From Gordonia sp. UBA5067 (GTDB lineage Bacteria; Actinomycetota; Actinomycetes; Mycobacteriales; Mycobacteriaceae), in contig NZ_DIAX01000035.1 in NCBI RefSeq assembly GCF_002414845.1, positions 33,372-61,935 of the forward strand: DNA of 28,564 bases. Direction: 5' to 3'. Below the pieces are notes generated by a model. The model ran no database searches, was not told the DNA's origin, and saw only the letters and a program-made list of their open reading frames with translations. How positions within the stretch are numbered: position 1 is the stretch's first letter; every line of letters starts with the position of its first letter. This document shows, piece after piece, positions 20,845 to 28,025 of this stretch. The position numbers were made by a program, and so were the translations under genes.

Positions 20845-21792
20845 ATGACCATCGCCTCCACCCCCTCCGCGAGCAGTCTGCCCGGCGCACTGCGCCTCAT
20901 CTGGCCGCAGTGGCAAGGCGCGACCGCAGCAAATGCCACCGCCCTTGTTCCCGAGGTGGCCGCGGAGCGCGCCCGACGCGGATACGCGGTGGGTGCCCAG
21001 GTTCTACAGGCGGTCTTGCCGGCGCACGACGGCCCCACCGCTGTCGTCGACGTCCCCACCGGTGACCGGGACGAGGGTTCGACTGCGGGGATCGAATCGC
21101 GGGCCACGATCATCGGCTCTCTCCAAGCAGCGTTGGACATCCTCGCCGACCAGAACCCGACGCAGGTGCTGACGATCGGCGGCGAGTGCTCGGTGAGCGT
21201 CGCCCCCTTCTCCTTTCTGCAGAAGAGATACGGCGACGACTTCGCGTTCATCTGGATCGACTCCCACCCGGACACCGACACCGCCGATACCGACTACGAC
21301 GGCTATCACGCAATGGCCGTGTCAACGCTCCTGGGCCACGGCGACTCGACGATCACCGCCATGCTGCCGGCGATCGTGCCCACGACGCGCGTGGCCTACG
21401 CGGGCATGCACGACGGCGAGCCGGACGCGCTGGTCCACTTGACCGAGTGGGGCCTGCCAGTCTTCGGTCCCGACGACCTGCGGACGACGTCCGAACCCCT
21501 CCTATCCTGGCTGGCCGCCTCGGGCGCCACGAAGGTGGCCATTCACCTCGACGTCGATGTGGTGGACAGCAACGAAGCCGTACTGGGACTGGGTGAAGTG
21601 CCCGGCGGGCTGACCCGCGCACAAGTTCACCGCGTCATCGCCGACATCGGCGAGCAGGCAGAGATCGTCGGACTCACACTTGCCGAGTTTGTGCCGCGCT
21701 CGGTGTTGCAGCTGCAGGAAATGATCGACGGACTTCCGTTGGTCGGCACCGCACCCGTCAGCGCGGCAATTCCTGGGCGAGCATCACGATGA
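20845..21792 (+). CDS. Arginase/agmatinase-family ureohydrolase with Cys in the first metal motif
   Basis: This 315-residue ureohydrolase-fold protein has family metal motifs in order: GGECSVS (112-118), IDSHPDTDT (138-146; Asp139, His141, Asp143) and HLDVDVVDS (234-242; Asp236, Asp238). In arginases and agmatinases the first motif is GGDHS and its His binds manganese. Here that residue is Cys115. The third motif ends VVDS instead of DP. The metal site or reaction may therefore differ from arginase or agmatinase, so I do not name a substrate. Formimidoyl-, guanidino- or ureido-type compounds are possible. The start is set by a -10 six bases upstream. The last 35 bases overlap the convergent VOC gene. 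Confidence 0.85.
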   Translation: MTIASTPSASSLPGALRLIWPQWQGATAANATALVPEVAAERARRGYAVGAQVLQAVLPAHDGPTAVVDVPTGDRDEGSTAGIESRATIIGSLQAALDILADQNPTQVLTIGGECSVSVAPFSFLQKRYGDDFAFIWIDSHPDTDTADTDYDGYHAMAVSTLLGHGDSTITAMLPAIVPTTRVAYAGMHDGEPDALVHLTEWGLPVFGPDDLRTTSEPLLSWLAASGATKVAIHLDVDVVDSNEAVLGLGEVPGGLTRAQVHRVIADIGEQAEIVGLTLAEFVPRSVLQLQEMIDGLPLVGTAPVSAAIPGRASR

Positions 21793-22192
21793 TGCCGCTG
21801 GGGCCTCGCAGATAGGTGAGCCGGTAGATGTCTTGATAGTTCGCCACACCGCGCAGCGGATAGCATCCGTGTGCCGCGGCCACCTCGAGGGTGGCGTCGA
21901 GGTCGTCGACGGAGAAGGCGACGCGGTGCATGCCGATCTCGTTGGGCAGGGTCGGGCTCGTCTCGATCGCGGCGGGGTGGAGGTACTCGAAGAGCTCCAG
22001 GCGACCTTGCCCGTCGGGCGTCTGCAGCATCGCGATCTTCGCATGGTTGCCGTCGAGGCCAACGGCGGTGTCAGTCCATTCGCCGCTGACCGTGTCTCGA
22101 CCGATGACCGTGAGGCCGAGGTCGACGAAGAAGGCGATGGTCGCGTCAAGATCAGCGACGGCGATCCCGACGTTCTCCAACTTGATCGGCAT
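21758..22192 (-). CDS. VOC-superfamily (glyoxalase/dioxygenase fold) protein
   Basis: This 144-residue protein has two beta-alpha-beta-beta-beta modules: MPIKLENVGIAVADLDATIAFFVDLGL and IGMHRVAFSVDDLDATLEVAAAHG. The likely metal-binding positions are the His in GMHRVAF, the Glu in RLELFEYLHP and a C-terminal site near SGIIVMLAQELP, although the last strand has no obvious Glu until AQELP. The fold is shared by glyoxalase I, extradiol dioxygenases and antibiotic-binding proteins, so no reaction is assigned. The ribosome-binding site GAAAGG lies about eight bases before the ATG. It follows the deleted GNAT gene by three bases on the same strand, and overlaps the arginase-family gene tail to tail. 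Confidence 0.85.
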   Translation of the reverse strand: MPIKLENVGIAVADLDATIAFFVDLGLTVIGRDTVSGEWTDTAVGLDGNHAKIAMLQTPDGQGRLELFEYLHPAAIETSPTLPNEIGMHRVAFSVDDLDATLEVAAAHGCYPLRGVANYQDIYRLTYLRGPSGIIVMLAQELPR

Positions 22193-22195
22193 GCA

Positions 22196-22567
22196 CTAGA
22201 CCTTTCTTACCGGCGGCGGCCCGCCATCCTCGCCCAACGCCATGTGCAACAACGGATACGGCCAGCCCTGATCGTCCATCGAACTCCGGCCGGTGATCGA
22301 GAAGCCAGCGTGTAAGTGCGCATCGACGAACAGCATCTCCAGTTTTCCCGCGGCGGTGCCCGCGAAGCCGACCACCACGCCGCCGCGTTCGGCGACCACC
22401 ACCGCCACATTCGGAAGATAGTCGGCCGCAATTCTCCGCTCGATCTCCGCTTTGTGGTCGTCGGCGAGAAAGTCGTGCGTGGCGTCGACAGCACTGCGCC
22501 ACACCCTCACCAGCTGCGGATACTCCATGGCGCCGTGGGTCTCCCGAATGTCGATGTCGCGTCCCAC
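22196..22567 (-). pseudogene. YjaB-like GNAT acetyltransferase with internal in-frame deletion
   Basis: This open frame of 123 codons begins IDIRETHGAMEYPQLVRVWR, then SAVDATHDFL, then VVVGFAGTAAGKLEMLFVDAHL (to residue 85), matching the first half of YjaB-type GNATs. It then jumps directly to AGFSITGRSSMDDQGWPYPL, which matches the very end of the same family. By my reading the segment normally between them is absent. That segment, about 35-40 residues, contains the RGxGxG acetyl-CoA loop, the N-E-Q-N strand and the FYxxxGF helix. The frame is intact, so it may still be translated, but it should not acetylate. GTG at 22567 is the start, with TAGCAT seven bases upstream. A hydrophilic tail follows (GEDGGPPPVRKV). 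Confidence 0.75.
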
Positions 22568-22577
22568 GCACTCAATG

Positions 22578-23243
22578 CTAGGGGTCGCCGACCGACGTCG
22601 GCCGGCCGGCCGATTCATCGTTTGCGATGATGTCGATTGCCGCCCCGAAGACCAGTCGGGCGTGGAGTTCGAACAAAGCGACGAAGTCGATGTCGTCACC
22701 GCCGATCTCTCGGGCGATGAACAATCCGTCCGCACCCGCGATGGCGTAGGTCGTCACCAACGCGACGCCGCGCTCGCTCAGCGCCGGATCAGCATCCCGC
22801 ACCAACGTCGCGAATTGTTCGAATGCCCCTTGTCTGCCGCGCAGGTAGATCTCGTGTCCCAACGGCTGCGTCTCTTGGTGCTGCAGCGCCAGCTTTAGCC
22901 CGAGGCGCAGGAAGTCGGGGCTGCGCGTCAACGCGCTGGCCACATGTCGCCCAATTTCGAGGGCCCGCTCTCGGGCCCCCGACGATGGCAGATCGACGGT
23001 CGCGGCCCACCGGTCGTAGCTGCGTCCGATCACTGCGGCGATCAGATCATCCTTGTCCGCGAATTGCCAGTAGATCGACGTAGCGGACAGCTGTGCGCGT
23101 TTCCCCACCTCGGCAATGGTGGTTCCGTCGTAACCGCGCTCAGACGCCACCTCGGTGGCGGCGTCGAGGATGCGCTCGCGAGGGCTTCGTTCCACTCCTC
23201 GCCGTCGCCGCGGCCGGCCTTCTGTCGAGCGAGGGCTGGACAT
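22578..23243 (-). CDS. TetR-family transcriptional regulator
   Basis: This 221-residue regulator has a basic N-terminus (RPRRRRG) followed by a TetR DNA-binding domain at about residues 20-70: RERILDAATEVASERGYDGTTIAEVGKRAQLSATSIYWQFADKDDLIAAVI. The helix-turn-helix is TTIAEVGKRAQLSATSIYWQFA. The C-terminal ligand domain (QQ.. region ALQHQETQPLGHEIYLRGRQGAFEQFATLV) is of AcrR-like size. The gene is divergent from the sulfatase, with 187 bases between. The GNAT remnant and VOC gene follow on the same strand, the first 10 bases after its stop. The likely operator is the 7-8-7 inverted repeat at 23365. Inducer unknown. Confidence 0.9.
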   Translation of the reverse strand: MSSPRSTEGRPRRRRGVERSPRERILDAATEVASERGYDGTTIAEVGKRAQLSATSIYWQFADKDDLIAAVIGRSYDRWAATVDLPSSGARERALEIGRHVASALTRSPDFLRLGLKLALQHQETQPLGHEIYLRGRQGAFEQFATLVRDADPALSERGVALVTTYAIAGADGLFIAREIGGDDIDFVALFELHARLVFGAAIDIIANDESAGRPTSVGDP

Positions 23244-23364
23244 CGGATTCGACCTCGGCTTCCGTTCGCTGACTCGGGCACTATCGCGAGCCTACCCAGC
23301 GCCGTGGCACATCCACGCCACGACCCTAACTCATCACTGCATGCCATAGACCAGACACTACTGT

Positions 23365-23386
23365 TTCTGTACTCTTCACTACAGAA
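23365..23386. promoter_or_regulatory. Candidate TetR operator upstream of the sulfatase
   Basis: TTCTGTA (23365-23371) and TACAGAA (23380-23386) are perfect inverted arms with an 8-base centre. They lie just after a TACTGT (23359-23364) that could be the sulfatase -10. The repeat is 45 bases before the sulfatase ATG at 23431 and in the divergent region of a TetR gene, which is where its operator would be expected. Confidence 0.5.
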
Positions 23387-23430
23387 CGGCGTCACCAGCG
23401 CTGACATCAGTGATCGTGAAGGGCAATGAG

Positions 23431-25278
23431 ATGAGCGACTCTTCCCCGGCGTCTCCAGCCGGCGGGCACCACGACGGCGACGCCGCCTCGAACTCGCGGT
23501 GGACCGTGTCCCGACGAAAGTTCCTCGCGGCAGCGGGAATCGGAGCCGGGGCGATGGCGAGCGGCGCTGCGCTTGCCGCCTGCGATACGTCCGGCGGGGG
23601 CGCGAGTTCAACGCGCCCTGCCGCCCGTCCACGGTCGATGCCGCCGGCGTCGGACAAGCACAACATCCTGTTTGTGTTCACCGACCAGGAGCGCTACTTC
23701 GACAAGTGGCCATCCGGAATGTCGTTGCCGGGGCGCGAACGCCTGCAGTCCGACGGGGTCAGTTTTCACAAGCATTACGGCCCTGCCGTCATGTGCACGA
23801 GTTCGCGTTCAGTGATGCTGACCGGACTCCAGACCCCTGACACCAAGATGTTCGACAACGTCGACATGTCGTATGTCGCCCCGATGAGTTTCGACATCCC
23901 CACCGTCGGGGACATGCTGCGCAAAGGCGGCTACTACACGGCGTACAAGGGGAAGTGGCACCTGAATCCGGCCTTTGACGTCGAGAACCCCGACCGCCTG
24001 TTCACCAAGGAGATGAACGAATACGGGTTCTCGGACTTCTACTGGCCTGGCGACGTCGTCGGCCACACCCTCGGCGGCTACCGCTACGACAACGTCATCG
24101 GCGGCACCGCGGTGTCGTGGCTGCGAAACAAGGGACGCCCCCTCGCCGACGAGAAGCAGCCGTGGGCGCTGTTCGTTTCGCTGGTGAATCCGCACGACAT
24201 CATGTACTTCAACACCGACGCTCCCGGCGAACACGTCCAGGACAACGGCAAGCTACTGATGCACGCCGCGCCGGCACCGGAAAACGCCGTCTACGACACG
24301 ACCTGGGCCGCGGCCCTGCCGGCCAACCTGACTCAGCCGTTCGACGAGAGCGGCCGCCCATCGGCGCATGGCGAATTCGATCGCGCATGGGCCTACACAC
24401 TCGGCCGCATCCCGCCGGAAGAGGCCCGATGGCAACGATTTTCGGACTTTTATCTCAACAGCATCCGCAGCGTCGACCTCCAACTCGAAGCGATTCAGTC
24501 CGAGCTCGACAATCTGGGCTTGAGCGAGAACACCATCATCGTGTTCACGTCGGATCACGGTGAGATGGGTGGCGCCCACGGATTGCGCGGCAAGGGCCCG
24601 TTCGCCTACGAGGAGTGCATTCATCTGCCTATGCACGTCCGTCACCCAGACATCAAGGGAGGACAGGACTTTGGCGCGCTCACAAGTCACATCGATCTTG
24701 TGCCCAGCATCCTTTCGATGGCGGGAATCTCCTCGACCAACGCCGCGCAGTATGCGGGCCGCGAACTCCCCGGCCGGGACTTCACGGCGGCGATGCAGCA
24801 GCCGAACAAGGCCGGGTTGCACAGCGTCCGGGACTCGATCCTGTACACCTACAGCGGTATCGCCACCAACGATGCCGAAACCATTCGCCTCATCGCCCAG
24901 GCGAAAGCCGCGGGCAAGGATCCCAAGGACGCGTTGGGAGCCGCCGGGCACAAGCCGGATTTGACCAAGCGCGGCAGCCTGCGAACCATGTTCGACGGTC
25001 GTTACAAGTTCACCCGCTATTTCGCGCCGACCCAGCGCAACCTGCCGCGCAACCTCGACGAGATCTACCGGTACAACGACGTCGAGCTCTACGATCTGGA
25101 GTCCGATCCCGGCGAGATGCACAACATCGGGGCCGCCAAGGGGCAGAATGACGCCGTGGTGCTGGCGTCGAGCGCCAAACTCGAAGCCGGCATCAAGCGG
25201 GAGATCGGCGTCGACGACGGCCGCGAGATGCCGCATTTCGAGTCGATCGACTGGCAGCTCGACCAGGTGGACTTGTGA
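23431..25278 (+). CDS. Tat-exported lipoprotein sulfatase
   Basis: This 615-residue protein carries a twin-arginine signal (SRRKFLAAAGIGAGAM, Arg28-Arg29) ending in a lipobox LAAC with Cys51, so it is probably a Tat-exported lipoprotein. The sulfatase fold begins NILFVFTDQER (Asp85 as calcium ligand). The formylglycine motif is C122-T-S-S-R126 followed by LTG. Further motifs are YKGKWH, VFTSDHGEMGGAHGLRGKGPFAYEE and a C-terminal YDLESDPGEMHNI, all typical of choline-sulfatase/arylsulfatase-like enzymes. Substrate unknown. The usual Pro or Ala at position 3 of CxPxR is Ser. Cys122 would need conversion to formylglycine, which must be reconciled with the folding demanded by Tat. GAAGGG is eight bases before the ATG. 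Confidence 0.9.
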   Translation: MSDSSPASPAGGHHDGDAASNSRWTVSRRKFLAAAGIGAGAMASGAALAACDTSGGGASSTRPAARPRSMPPASDKHNILFVFTDQERYFDKWPSGMSLPGRERLQSDGVSFHKHYGPAVMCTSSRSVMLTGLQTPDTKMFDNVDMSYVAPMSFDIPTVGDMLRKGGYYTAYKGKWHLNPAFDVENPDRLFTKEMNEYGFSDFYWPGDVVGHTLGGYRYDNVIGGTAVSWLRNKGRPLADEKQPWALFVSLVNPHDIMYFNTDAPGEHVQDNGKLLMHAAPAPENAVYDTTWAAALPANLTQPFDESGRPSAHGEFDRAWAYTLGRIPPEEARWQRFSDFYLNSIRSVDLQLEAIQSELDNLGLSENTIIVFTSDHGEMGGAHGLRGKGPFAYEECIHLPMHVRHPDIKGGQDFGALTSHIDLVPSILSMAGISSTNAAQYAGRELPGRDFTAAMQQPNKAGLHSVRDSILYTYSGIATNDAETIRLIAQAKAAGKDPKDALGAAGHKPDLTKRGSLRTMFDGRYKFTRYFAPTQRNLPRNLDEIYRYNDVELYDLESDPGEMHNIGAAKGQNDAVVLASSAKLEAGIKREIGVDDGREMPHFESIDWQLDQVDL

Positions 25279-25354
25279 TCGCAACCCAGTGACCAATCGG
25301 TGACTCATTTCGACCCTCGGAAATCGCGACGGAGGCGGCGTCCGGTGCCGTTCA

Positions 25355-26563
25355 ATGGTGGTTGTGACATCCACCCGGTTGCAGACCCCCGCGTCGATGC
25401 GGCGCTTGAATGAGTGGGCCGCCCGCCGGCTGACCGACGAGCAGCGCGCCGATCGTCATGCGGCCATCCTGCCCACCCCGTTGTCGGGCACGTCCTTCTA
25501 CCGCGATCCCGGCGACCTCACGGCGCTGCCCAACGGGGAGGTTGTGCGCTCCGAGCGCGTGATGCCGCTGACGATCCCGCCACCGGTAGCGACCGTACGC
25601 CGGTTCATGGTCCGCTCCACCGACACCGCGGGCCGCGCCGTGCCGGTCACCGCCACCCTCATCGAACCCCGCCGCCGGTGGCGGGGCAGCGGCCCGCGGC
25701 CCGTGGTTATTCGTAATCAGCCGATCAACTCACTCGGACTCAAGTCCGCACCGTCCTATCGGATCGCGCGGGGCACCTACGTCGACACCCCTCCGCTACT
25801 CCCCCTGCTTCTGGCCAGCAACTACGCGGTCCTCATCCCCGATCACGAGGGCCCGCGAATGGCGTACTCGGCCGGGGTGATGGCTGCCCATGCCGTCCTC
25901 GATTCGGTGCGCGGCCTGCACCGCATTCGGCCCGATCTCGCCGAGTCGCCGATGGTGCTGGACGGGTACAGCGGCGGTGCCATCGCAACCGTGTGGGCGG
26001 CACAGGAGCAGCCGATTTATGCGCCGGAGCTCCGCTTCAACGGTGCCGTCGCCGGCGGAACACCGACCGACTACGGCCTGCTGTTCCGCAGTATGAACGG
26101 CGCCCTCGGCTCGGGCCTGTTCGCGGCGGCGACCATCGGGCAGGCCCGCGAGTACCCGGATATGACGGAGCTGTTCGGCGACTTCGCCTTCTACCTCGCC
26201 ACCCGCATCAAAGACTTGCCACAAATGCCGTTGGCCGCATCGGGGCTGGCCCGCATCGACCTGAGCGTCTTGGCCACCGTCCCGGAGCCGTTCGAATCCG
26301 ACGTCGCGCAGGCGGTGATCGAGGCAAACAGGCCGGGTGCCACGCCGCCTGCCACGCCTATGCTGCTGTACCACGGTTCGCAGGCACGCTTCCTCGGCGA
26401 TCAGTTCATTCCGGAACAGGGCGTGACCGACCTGGTCGACCGCTGGCGCGCCTGGGGGGCGACCGTCGACTACCTGCCGGTTCCGGGTGAGCACATGATC
26501 GCGGCCGGGTGGGCGATGCCGAAGGTGTTTCGGTGGATACGCAGCACCCTGGCGCGCCCGTGA
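25355..26563 (+). CDS. LIP-family (secretory-lipase-like) triacylglycerol lipase/esterase
   Basis: This 402-residue alpha/beta hydrolase resembles the LIP family (secretory lipases of Candida type and actinobacterial relatives). Its segments are SGTSFYRDPGDL at the N-terminus, VIRNQPINSLGLKSAPSY, LIPDHEGPRMAYSAG and the nucleophile elbow DGYSGGA with Ser206. Asp349 (FLGDQFIP) and His380 (PGEHMIAAG) complete the likely triad. Unlike most family members it has no visible signal peptide, with an N-terminus of MVVVTSTRLQTPASMRRLNEW. GTG at 25364 or ATG at 25397 are alternative starts, and no ribosome-binding site decides. It follows the sulfatase by 76 bases on the same strand and may share its transcript. 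Confidence 0.8.
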   Translation: MVVVTSTRLQTPASMRRLNEWAARRLTDEQRADRHAAILPTPLSGTSFYRDPGDLTALPNGEVVRSERVMPLTIPPPVATVRRFMVRSTDTAGRAVPVTATLIEPRRRWRGSGPRPVVIRNQPINSLGLKSAPSYRIARGTYVDTPPLLPLLLASNYAVLIPDHEGPRMAYSAGVMAAHAVLDSVRGLHRIRPDLAESPMVLDGYSGGAIATVWAAQEQPIYAPELRFNGAVAGGTPTDYGLLFRSMNGALGSGLFAAATIGQAREYPDMTELFGDFAFYLATRIKDLPQMPLAASGLARIDLSVLATVPEPFESDVAQAVIEANRPGATPPATPMLLYHGSQARFLGDQFIPEQGVTDLVDRWRAWGATVDYLPVPGEHMIAAGWAMPKVFRWIRSTLARP

Positions 26564-26584
26564 CCGACTCCCACCACTTGTGAA

Positions 26585-26638
26585 ATCCACACCGTGGATA
26601 TATCGTCCCTCGATATACCCACATTGTGGATATGTAGG
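26585..26638. promoter_or_regulatory. Two TetR operator copies upstream of the NTF2-like gene
   Basis: Copy 1 has ATCCAC (26585-26590), a 3-base centre, then GTGGATATAT (26594-26603). Copy 2 has an approximate ATATACCCAC arm (26613-26622), centre ATT, then GTGGATATGTAGG (26626-26638). Compared with the perfect copy at 27943, the right arms match 11 of 13 bases each and the left arm of copy 2 matches 10 of 13. The centres are 32 bases apart, about three helical turns, so two bound dimers would sit on one DNA face. They precede the ribosome-binding site and probably cover the promoter. Confidence 0.75.
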
Positions 26639-26653
26639 CCAAGGAGATCTCGA

Positions 26654-27214
26654 ATGTCACGATTCACCCTGCCGTCCGAAGAAGTTCTGCGCGCTCGCGA
26701 GAAGCTCGTCCTCGACCATTTCCACGACGAGGTGACGCAGGACTGGGATGCGACCCTGTCGACCTTCCCGCACCCGCACTACGAGTTGATCGCCCAAATG
26801 CTCGTCCACGACGGCGACGGCGAGGTGCGTGAGTATTACCATGACACCCGGGTTGCCTTCCCTGATCAGGACCACGAGATCATCGCCTTCCGGCACAGCG
26901 TCGATGCGGTCATCGTGGAGTTTTGGCTGACGGGCACCCACCTCGGTCCGCTAGGCAAGATCCCACCGACGGGCGGCACCCATCGCACCCGAATGACGGC
27001 GTACTTCATCTTCGACGAGAACGAGAATCTGGTCACCGAACGGATCTACTTCGACCAGCTCACCATTCTCAAGCAGCTCATCGGCGGCCTAGACAAGAAG
27101 AAGCCCAAGGATCTAGCCAAGCTGGCCGGTGCCCTCAAGGGTGCGCTGGCCATGGCGGGCACCGAACCCGACCCCCGGCTTCTCGACACCGCTACACCCA
27201 ATCTCGACGACTGA
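26654..27214 (+). CDS. NTF2-like/SnoaL-like protein
   Basis: This 186-residue protein has the NTF2-like cone fold features: an N-terminal helix (SEEVLRAREKLVLDHFHDE), then PHPHYELIAQMLVHDGDGEVREYYHDTRVAFPDQDHEIIAF, with VDAVIVEFWLTGTHLG, RTRMTAYFIFDENENLVTERIYFDQLTI as the long strands. Such proteins include polyketide cyclases, ester cyclases and dehydratases; no catalytic set is definite. The start is ATG 26654, with AAGGAG (26641-26646) seven bases before it. It is controlled by two operator copies shared with the TetR gene at 27242, so it belongs to that regulon with the isomerase-like gene at 28026. Confidence 0.8.
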   Translation: MSRFTLPSEEVLRAREKLVLDHFHDEVTQDWDATLSTFPHPHYELIAQMLVHDGDGEVREYYHDTRVAFPDQDHEIIAFRHSVDAVIVEFWLTGTHLGPLGKIPPTGGTHRTRMTAYFIFDENENLVTERIYFDQLTILKQLIGGLDKKKPKDLAKLAGALKGALAMAGTEPDPRLLDTATPNLDD

Positions 27215-27241
27215 CCGGAGTCTCGAGCCTCAATTGGCTGC

Positions 27242-27931
27242 CTATCGGTCCCCGGCCACCCTGGGAGCGCGTTGTAGTACGGCGCCGACAGAGAATTCCA
27301 TCGCATACTCGAACTCCTTGTCGGCATCGAATATCGCGAGAGATGAAGCAGCCGAGGCGACCGCCGGCAGGCCGCTGCTCTGCAACGCCGCTGTCCGCTG
27401 CTCGATACCGGTCGTGTCGACGGTCCCGTAGGTCGGTCCAGCATTGACCTCTCGTAGGAGCGTCCCGATCACCGTCGCCAACACCGCTCGGAGCAGGTGT
27501 ACCGACTCCTCGGCCAGAAAGCCTGCATCGCCAAGGGCACGCAGGACCGCCTCGACCGGGGCAAGGCCGTCGAAAGACGACAACTGACGGGTAAGCACCA
27601 GCGACGCCGCCTCCGGGTGCGCCAGTGCCCGCCGCCGAAAAGCCTGGGCCACTCCCATGAGGTCGGCGCGCAGATCCCCCGTCGGCGACGGGAGGTCGAC
27701 CGCCCCGAGTAGCGCCTCAGCGACCGCGTCCAGCAGTCCGTCCTTGCCGTCGACGTGGTTGTAGAGGCTCTTCGCATCAACACCCAACCCACCCGCGACG
27801 GCTCGCATACTCACCCCGCCGATGCCGGCCGAATCGATGACCTGAAGGGTGGCCTCGACGATCAGTTCCTTCGAGAGCGTTGCTTGTCCTCTGGGGGGGC
27901 GGCCACGACGGGCACTCGGCACTGCTTCCAC
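27242..27931 (-). CDS. TetR-family regulator with TetR_C-type ligand domain
   Basis: This 229-residue regulator starts with the basic RRGRPPRGQATLSKELIVEATLQVIDSAG, then the helix-turn-helix GVSMRAVAGGLGVDAKSLYNHVDGKDGLLDAVAEALL. The second half (LMGVAQAFRRRALAHPEAASLVLTRQ...) resembles the C-terminal domain of TetR/ActII-type repressors. The GTG at 27929-27931 is the most likely start; GTG at 27922 is also possible. A perfect 13-3-13 inverted repeat lies 12 bases upstream of the start, and two variants lie before the convergent NTF2-like gene. It probably represses itself, that gene and the divergent isomerase-like gene. Inducer unknown. Confidence 0.9.
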   Translation of the reverse strand: MEAVPSARRGRPPRGQATLSKELIVEATLQVIDSAGIGGVSMRAVAGGLGVDAKSLYNHVDGKDGLLDAVAEALLGAVDLPSPTGDLRADLMGVAQAFRRRALAHPEAASLVLTRQLSSFDGLAPVEAVLRALGDAGFLAEESVHLLRAVLATVIGTLLREVNAGPTYGTVDTTGIEQRTAALQSSGLPAVASAASSLAIFDADKEFEYAMEFSVGAVLQRAPRVAGDR

Positions 27932-27942
27932 ACCTCGATCTT

Positions 27943-27971
27943 CCCATATATCCACAGAGTGGATATATGGG
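27943..27971. promoter_or_regulatory. Perfect 13-3-13 TetR operator
   Basis: The left arm is CCCATATATCCAC (27943-27955), the centre AGA and the right arm GTGGATATATGGG (27959-27971), with all 13 pairs complementary. It lies 12 bases before the TetR start and 55 before the ATG at 28026. It matches the two sites at 26585-26638. The strength of the symmetry makes it the highest-affinity member of the set. Confidence 0.88.
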
Positions 27972-28025
27972 ACGAACACGGCGAGTCGTACGATCAGATC
28001 GCAGGATATCGGCGCAAGGAGCCTC

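Noticed and set aside
24253..25374. Minus-strand open frame of 373 codons opposite the sulfatase
   Set aside because: It is the complement of a well-supported sulfatase and shows no domain motif.
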